DNA from: Thauera sp. UBA6194
GTDB lineage: Bacteria; Pseudomonadota; Gammaproteobacteria; Burkholderiales; Rhodocyclaceae
Assembly: GCA_002422685.1 (NCBI GenBank)
Contig: DITC01000067.1
Coordinates: forward strand, 1-18,060
Direction: 5' to 3'
Length of the DNA stretch: 18,060 nucleotides
Below, one piece after another: positions 13,521-18,060 of this stretch (positions are counted from its first letter, which is position 1; the number at the start of each line of letters is the position of its first letter). Under the pieces are notes generated by a model. That model did no database searches. It saw nothing but the letters and a program-made list of their open reading frames with translations, and was not told where the DNA came from. The translations under genes and the position numbers were made by a program.

Positions 13521-15974
13521 GTGCGCGACGACACGACCATGTTCTTCCTGCTCCGCCCCAGAACCATCCGCATGCGCCTGCTGCTCGCCAGCACGGTGGT
13601 GCAGGTGCTGCTGCTGAGCCTGCTGCTCGCCAACAGCATGCGCCTGATGAACAACGCGGTATCCGCCACGCTGGAGACGACGATCACCCAGAACGCGAGC
13701 ACGCTGCACGCGATGGCGACCGCCTACGGCGAACAGCAGCGCTTCGACACGCTTCAGGACGTGCTCGGCGAACTGCTCGACGGCGCGACCGAGGGTCTGA
13801 TCTACGTGCGCATCGCTGCCCCCGACGAGCGCCTGCTGGTCGCAGCGGGCATGCCGCACATGCACCGCCTGCCCGATCCGACCGAAGAGGACTCGGGCTT
13901 CTTCAAGGGGCTCGTCGGCGAGGAGCTGGTTCATGTGCGCCGCCCCCTGCTGCTGCCGCGCAACGAGGTCGGCCTGCTCCAGTTCGGCGTATCGATCTCC
14001 GCGCTGGCCGCCGCACGCCAGGCCATCATGAGCCAGGGCCTGCTGATCGCGATCGCGGAGATCGCGCTCACCTTCATGCTGCTGTCGGCGATCGGCTATT
14101 TCCTCACCCACAACCTGCGCAAGCTGCTCGAAGGCAGCAAGGCCATCGCCGAAGGCCGGCTCGACCACCGCGTTCGCACGCGTGCGCGCGACGAGCTCGC
14201 GACGATCGCGCAGCACTTCAACATCATGGCCGCAACGCTGCAGCAGCGCGTGGCACAGCTGCAGGACACCACGACGCAGCTGCAGGCGAGCGAAGAACGC
14301 TACGCGGTCGCGCTGCGTGGCGCCAACGACGGCCTGTGGGACTGGAACCTCGACGAGCGCAGCGCGTACTACTCCGAGCGCTTCACCCAGATCCTGGGCC
14401 TGCAGCCGGGCGAACTTTCCGCCGACCCCGACGCCTTTCTCGACCTGATCCATCCGCACGAGGTCGAGACCTACCGCCAACGCATCATCGAGCACCTCAA
14501 GGGCCACAGCGCGCAGTTCATGCTCGAGCTGCGCGTCGTCAGCCCGAGCGGGGAGTACCGCTGGGTGCTGATGCGCGGCGTCGCGAGCCGCACCGAGGAC
14601 GGGCACGTCTTCCGCATGGCCGGCTCGCTCGGTGACATCAACCTGCGCAAGCGCGCCGAGCAACAGCTCACCCATGACGCGCTCCACGACCGCCTCACCG
14701 CGCTGCCCAACCGCGCGATGTTCATCGAACATTCCAACAACGCGCTCGCCGCACGCTGGCGCGGCGATCTCGCGCAGATCGCGATCCTCGCGATCAACAT
14801 CGAACGCTTCAGCCTGGTCAACGACAGCTATGGGCACGCGGTCGGTGACGAGTTGCTGCGGCGCATCGCCAACCACATCGCCTCGCTCATGCGCCCCGCG
14901 GACATCTGCGCGCGCGTGGGCGGCGACCAGTTCGCGGTGCTGCTCAACGGCGTGGAGAGCTCGATCCAGGCGCTGCGCGTCTGCGAACAACTGGTCGCCC
15001 TGCCCGCGTTCGCCCCCAGCACCACCGAGCAGGTCCTGCATCCGCGCTGCCGCATCGGCGTCGCCCTGAGCGACGACCAACGCGAGGACGCCGAGTCCCT
15101 GCTGCGCGACGCGGACAACGCGCTGCACAAGGCGCGCCGCAGCGAAACCGCGCCGATCGAGTTCTTCCAGCCCGAGATGCATGCACAGGCCGTGCGCGCA
15201 TTGCAGATCGAGGCCGAGCTGCGTGCGGCCCTGATCAACGGCGGGTTGGATGTGTTCTATCAACCGATCGTGGCCCTCGACACGCTCGTGCCGACGAGCT
15301 TCGAGGCGCTCGTGCGCTGGCCTCACCCCACCCTGGGCCTGCTGCCCCCGTCCGAATTCATCCCCCTCGCCGAAACGCTCGACCTCATCCACGACGTGGG
15401 CATGCAGGTGCTGCGCATGACCTGCCGCGACATTCGGGCCTGGCACGACGGGCTCGCCTCGAGCCTGCCCTTGCGCGTGAGCGTGAACCTCTCCGCACGC
15501 CAGCTCGCCCGCCACGACCTGGCCGAGGAGTTGCTCGAGACGATCGACCGCAGCGCGCTGCCAGACCGCTCGATACGCTTCGAGGTCACCGAGAGCCTGC
15601 TCGCCAAGGCCGATGGGCCTGCGCTCGCCAACCTCCATGCGCTACGCGCGGCCGGCATCGACATCCTGATCGACGACTTCGGCACCGGCTATTCCACCCT
15701 GAGCTATCTGCACACCATGCCGTGCAACCAGGTCAAGCTCGACGGCTCCTTCGTTCATTCGCTCACGCACGACGAGCGCCTGCGCGCGATCGTGCGCCAC
15801 AGCATCGAGCTTGCCCACGACCTGGGCATGACCGTGGTGGCCGAGTGCATCGAAGACGAACAGCAGCTGCAGATCCTCCGCGACATGGGCTGCGACTATG
15901 GGCAGGGCTACTTCTTCTCGCGTCCGGTGAACCGCGACGCCACCTTCGCCTACCTGCAAGGGCTCGACCAATGA
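13521..15974 (+). CDS. Membrane PAS-GGDEF-EAL protein, predicted c-di-GMP phosphodiesterase
   Basis: 817 residues from GTG 13521 (ATG 13539 is an alternative; neither has a ribosome site, so coupling to the upstream gene is likely). Domains: first membrane helix about 17-38, periplasmic sensor 40-170, second helix 171-195, HAMP 195-250, PAS/PAC 254-380 (DGLWDWNLDE onward), GGDEF 381-545, EAL 555-815. The EAL site looks complete: E595 in FEALVRW, N656, E688, D718-D719 in IDDFGTGYS, K739, E775, Q795. The GGDEF domain is altered: GGDQF (467-471) and N426 in place of the metal Asp, while the inhibitory-site pattern RPAD (458-461) is kept. It should therefore hydrolyse c-di-GMP, with the GGDEF domain as a possible allosteric GTP or c-di-GMP sensor. 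Its stop overlaps the next start (ATGA). Confidence 0.93.
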   Translation: MRDDTTMFFLLRPRTIRMRLLLASTVVQVLLLSLLLANSMRLMNNAVSATLETTITQNASTLHAMATAYGEQQRFDTLQDVLGELLDGATEGLIYVRIAAPDERLLVAAGMPHMHRLPDPTEEDSGFFKGLVGEELVHVRRPLLLPRNEVGLLQFGVSISALAAARQAIMSQGLLIAIAEIALTFMLLSAIGYFLTHNLRKLLEGSKAIAEGRLDHRVRTRARDELATIAQHFNIMAATLQQRVAQLQDTTTQLQASEERYAVALRGANDGLWDWNLDERSAYYSERFTQILGLQPGELSADPDAFLDLIHPHEVETYRQRIIEHLKGHSAQFMLELRVVSPSGEYRWVLMRGVASRTEDGHVFRMAGSLGDINLRKRAEQQLTHDALHDRLTALPNRAMFIEHSNNALAARWRGDLAQIAILAINIERFSLVNDSYGHAVGDELLRRIANHIASLMRPADICARVGGDQFAVLLNGVESSIQALRVCEQLVALPAFAPSTTEQVLHPRCRIGVALSDDQREDAESLLRDADNALHKARRSETAPIEFFQPEMHAQAVRALQIEAELRAALINGGLDVFYQPIVALDTLVPTSFEALVRWPHPTLGLLPPSEFIPLAETLDLIHDVGMQVLRMTCRDIRAWHDGLASSLPLRVSVNLSARQLARHDLAEELLETIDRSALPDRSIRFEVTESLLAKADGPALANLHALRAAGIDILIDDFGTGYSTLSYLHTMPCNQVKLDGSFVHSLTHDERLRAIVRHSIELAHDLGMTVVAECIEDEQQLQILRDMGCDYGQGYFFSRPVNRDATFAYLQGLDQ

Positions 15975-17182
15975 CTTTCAAGCCGCTCCCGCGCCAGCTG
16001 CGCGCCACCTTGGCGCTGGCGCTCGCCGCCGCCACCGCCCCGATGGCGGCGGCGTCCGACATCGACTGGCGCCTCTCGGGCTTTGCCACGCTCGGCGCCG
16101 TTCACACGCGCTCGGACACGCTGCAGTTCGCACGTGTGGGCATCGACGCGCCGGGGGGAGGCAAGACCGACTTCGGACCGGACTCGGTGCTCGGGCTGCA
16201 GCTGGACCTGCGCCTGAGCGAGCGCAACGCCGCCGTACTGCAGCTGGTGACGCGCGAGACGCAGCGCGGCGACTATCAGCCGCGGCCGGCGCTCGCCTTC
16301 GTCAGCCACGCCTTCACCCCCGAGCTCACGGTGCGCGCGGGGCGCCTGCGCAGCCCCTTCTTCATGCTCTCGGACACGGCGGACATCAACTACAGCCAGG
16401 CCTGGGTGCGCCCCCCGGTCGAGGTGTACGGGCTCAACCCATTCAGCGACATCGACGGCGTAGACCTGCTCTACCGGACCCGCGTGCACGACGCCTTCGT
16501 CGAGCTGCACCCCTACGCCGGCCGTAGCCGGATACCGGTGGTCGACGGCGGGCGGGCGCGCCTGGAGGACCTGTGGGGCATGGCGATGACGGTCGAGGCC
16601 GGATCGCTCACCCTCAGCGCAGGCTACGCAAAGGCGAATCTCGACGTGGACCGGAGCTCGCCGGAGCTGGCGAGCTACATGGACCGCAACAATTTCCCGG
16701 CCGCTCTGCGCGCCGAGCTCAACGGCTCGGGCGCCGACGCCAGCTTCAGTTCGGTCGGCGCACAGTGGGATGATGGCGTGTGGCGCCTGAGCGCCGAGGT
16801 GGCGCGCTCGAGCGCCGAGCGCTTCACCTCCAGCGCCACCGGCGCCTACTTTTCGGCCGGGCGGCGCTTTGGTGCATTCTTGCCGTACCTGACTGTCGCA
16901 CGCCAATGGGAGGACGCGCCACTCGTCGACACCAGCGCGTGGATCGGCTTCGAGGCAGCGCTGGCGCCCTTCAACCGCACGCGCAACCAGGCCCAGAAGA
17001 GCCTCACCGCCGGCGTGCGCTGGGACTTCCGCACCGACGCCGCGCTCAAGGCCGAGCTCACGCACGTGCGCACCGGCGACGGCGCCCAGGGCTCCTTCTT
17101 CGCGCGCAACGATACTGTCACCGAAGGCCTGGACAACCAGATCATCAACCTCTTGAGCGTGTCGGTCGATGTCGTGTTCTGA
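15971..17182 (+). CDS. Porin-like outer-membrane beta-barrel protein
   Basis: 403-residue predicted outer-membrane protein. The signal peptide covers about residues 1-28 (basic MTFKPLPRQLR, then ALALAAATAPMAAAS). The mature part starts DIDWRLSGFATLGAV and shows alternating strands ending in aromatic residues, such as LQLDLRLSERNAAVLQLVTRE, LTVRAGRLRSPFFM and LSVSVDVVF. The chain ends in Phe, as porins do for BAM recognition. The segment RAGRLRSPFF-ADINYSQAW is similar to porins found beside sensor genes. The specific substrate is unknown. AAGGG (15958-15962) precedes the ATG, which overlaps the end of the EAL gene by 4 bp. The next gene begins 14 bp before this one ends. Confidence 0.85.
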   Translation: MTFKPLPRQLRATLALALAAATAPMAAASDIDWRLSGFATLGAVHTRSDTLQFARVGIDAPGGGKTDFGPDSVLGLQLDLRLSERNAAVLQLVTRETQRGDYQPRPALAFVSHAFTPELTVRAGRLRSPFFMLSDTADINYSQAWVRPPVEVYGLNPFSDIDGVDLLYRTRVHDAFVELHPYAGRSRIPVVDGGRARLEDLWGMAMTVEAGSLTLSAGYAKANLDVDRSSPELASYMDRNNFPAALRAELNGSGADASFSSVGAQWDDGVWRLSAEVARSSAERFTSSATGAYFSAGRRFGAFLPYLTVARQWEDAPLVDTSAWIGFEAALAPFNRTRNQAQKSLTAGVRWDFRTDAALKAELTHVRTGDGAQGSFFARNDTVTEGLDNQIINLLSVSVDVVF

Positions 17183-17630
17183 GCGTCTGCGCCCCGCGTA
17201 CTGCGGCCTGCTGCGCCTTGCGCTGTGGCTGGCCCTGTGCGTGCCCGGCGCCCACGCCGCAGACGCGCTCGAGATCGTCATCGTCAGCGCATCGGCAGGC
17301 AATGTAGCCACCCTGGAGCGCGGCATTGCCGAACAGCTCTATCTGGGCCAGCGCAGCCAGCTCGCTGACGGACACCAGATCACGGTAATCGACCTGCCCG
17401 CCGGCGCGATCCGGGATCACTTCTACCGCACCCTGACCGGCAAGAAGCCGAGCCAGATCCGCGCCTACTGGTCGCGGCTGGTGTTCACCGGACGCGCCCG
17501 CCCTCCGCGCGAGGCCACCAGCGTCGAAAACGCGATCGAGCTGATCATCGCCAACCCGGACGCCATCGGCTATCTGCCGGCCGAAGCCGCACAGCACCCC
17601 GGGCTGAAGGTCCTGCAACAGCTGGATTGA
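17169..17630 (+). CDS. Small PstS-like periplasmic substrate-binding protein
   Basis: 153-residue exported protein resembling the short 'phosphate ABC transporter substrate-binding' family, about half the length of PstS and probably only one lobe. A signal peptide covers about 1-31, ending GAHA. The mature part carries the family core: EQLYLGQRSQLADGHQITVIDLP, then FYRTLTGKKPSQIRAYWSRLVFTGRARPPRE and NPDAIGYLP. No permease or ATPase gene accompanies it, so it is unlikely to serve ordinary ABC uptake. Its overlap with the porin gene and closeness to the membrane phosphodiesterase suggest that it delivers a ligand signal. Start ATG 17169 gives a complete signal peptide but has only a weak ribosome site, again indicating coupling. 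Ligand identity (phosphate or another oxyanion) is unproven. Confidence 0.85.
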   Translation: MSCSERLRPAYCGLLRLALWLALCVPGAHAADALEIVIVSASAGNVATLERGIAEQLYLGQRSQLADGHQITVIDLPAGAIRDHFYRTLTGKKPSQIRAYWSRLVFTGRARPPREATSVENAIELIIANPDAIGYLPAEAAQHPGLKVLQQLD

Positions 17631-17722
17631 AGGCCCGCCGCCCGACTGCGTGCGCGACACGGCGACACCGCCCCACTCACCCCTTCACAGCTTCGGCCGG
17701 CGACCGGCACGGGGGGCGTGCA

Positions 17723-17769
17723 ATGCAAGCCGAGCGTATCGAGCGGTTGCATCAGCACGGGCTTGATGC
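17723..17769. terminator. Candidate hairpins ending the four-gene transcript
   Basis: Two stems lie in the 177-bp gap before hemP. The first pairs ATGCAA (17723-17728) with TTGCAT (17747-17752), with further CCG/CGG and CG/CG pairs inside. The second pairs GCATCA (17749-17754) with TGATGC (17764-17769) and is followed by only three T. They overlap by four bases, so they are mutually exclusive. The weak T-tract makes this a tentative call. Confidence 0.3.
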
Positions 17770-17788
17770 TTTAATGCGAATCATTCCT
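17770..17788 (+). promoter_or_regulatory. Fur box upstream of hemP
   Basis: TTTAATGCGAATCATTCCT matches 12 of 19 positions of the classical E. coli Fur site, including the TAATG and AATCATT cores. It lies 20 bp before the hemP start, where a repressor would block transcription when iron is plentiful. A TAAGAT hexamer (17796-17801) just downstream could be part of the promoter, but it leaves almost no leader. Confidence 0.65.
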
Positions 17789-17807
17789 GTTCTCATAAGA
17801 TTGATTC

Positions 17808-18014
17808 ATGCCCGATTTCGACCATCCGGATGCCGCGCGCGTCAGCGCCGGCACCGCCGAGCACTGCGCCAGCCGCCTGACGGGCTCACCCCCGCCTGTC
17901 CTCATGCGCAGCGCTCAGCTGCTCGGCACGCAGCGCGCAGTCGTGATCGAACACGAAGGCAGCCACTATGTGCTGCGCGCGACACGAAACGGCAAGCTCA
18001 TCCTGACGAAATGA
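17808..18014 (+). CDS. hemP: Hemin uptake protein HemP
   Basis: 68-residue HemP-family protein, usually the first gene of hemin uptake loci. In betaproteobacteria it is needed for full hemin use, possibly as a regulator of receptor expression. The C-terminal half matches the family pattern: MRSAQLLGTQRAVVIEHEGSHYVLRATRNGKLILTK, especially HEGSHYVLRATRNGKLILTK. The N-terminal 30 residues are variable and Pro/Ala-rich. Only a weak AAGA ribosome site precedes the ATG; a start at Met33 is also possible but would leave just 36 residues. A strong Fur-like site lies upstream. The expected hemin receptor or TonB-system genes would lie beyond the window end. Confidence 0.9.
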   Translation: MPDFDHPDAARVSAGTAEHCASRLTGSPPPVLMRSAQLLGTQRAVVIEHEGSHYVLRATRNGKLILTK

Positions 18015-18060
18015 ACTCCGTGCACTTCGACTGCCCGGACAAGCGCGCGTAAAATCCTGC

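Noticed and set aside
12045..15638. A 1197-codon open frame on the minus strand
   Set aside because: It runs antisense through the decarboxylase and GGDEF-EAL genes. Its translation is low-complexity (Gln, Gly, Arg, Ala-rich) with no recognisable domain, the usual effect of high GC at third codon positions.
15950..17326. A 458-codon minus-strand frame opposite the porin
   Set aside because: The plus-strand product has a signal peptide, barrel strands and a terminal Phe; the antisense frame has no features of a protein family.

Overview
The window is about 18 kb of very GC-rich chromosomal DNA with tightly packed genes. The gene content (PA2779/PA2778 pair, hemP, zapA followed by 6S RNA, E. 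coli-type ilvD, single-gene malonyl-CoA decarboxylase) points to a betaproteobacterium, most likely of the Rhodocyclales (Thauera/Azoarcus type). That placement is inferred from gene content and composition, not from a search. There is no tRNA, rRNA, CRISPR array, insertion sequence or phage gene. The region looks like stable core and niche-adaptation genes.

Layout. 1-657: 3' part of a zinc-binding ABC transporter protein (ZnuA type). 662-2096 (minus): a TauE/SafE anion exporter followed by a LysE/RhtB amino-acid exporter. 2374-5749 (plus): a PA2779 membrane protein, a PA2778 lipoprotein peptidase, a short KdpD-like histidine kinase and a KdpE-like regulator. 5718-7175 (minus): TrkH potassium channel subunit, overlapping the regulator gene tail to tail. 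7291-8033 (minus): small coiled-coil protein, zapA, 6S RNA and a strong hairpin. 8084-9934 (minus): ilvD, divergent from yceH (10032-10724), which is followed by lgt (10774-11568). 11565-11945 (minus): a degenerate receiver domain whose stop codon lies in the same CTAG as the lgt stop. 12135-17630 (plus): a run of four touching or overlapping genes: malonyl-CoA decarboxylase, a membrane PAS-GGDEF-EAL protein, a porin-like outer-membrane protein and a small PstS-like periplasmic protein. 17770-18014: a Fur-box candidate and hemP.

How genes work together. The mini-KdpDE pair beside trkH suggests potassium or turgor control of a Trk channel with no kdpFABC in view. The four-gene run at 12135-17630 is the best candidate for an under-described system. 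It has an outer-membrane barrel, a periplasmic solute-binding protein without its ABC transporter, and an inner-membrane c-di-GMP phosphodiesterase with a degenerate GGDEF domain, all apparently co-expressed with a malonyl-CoA-degrading enzyme. zapA followed by 6S RNA is a conserved proteobacterial arrangement.

Many long open frames on the opposite strands (up to about 1,200 codons) are by-products of the high GC content and are not annotated.
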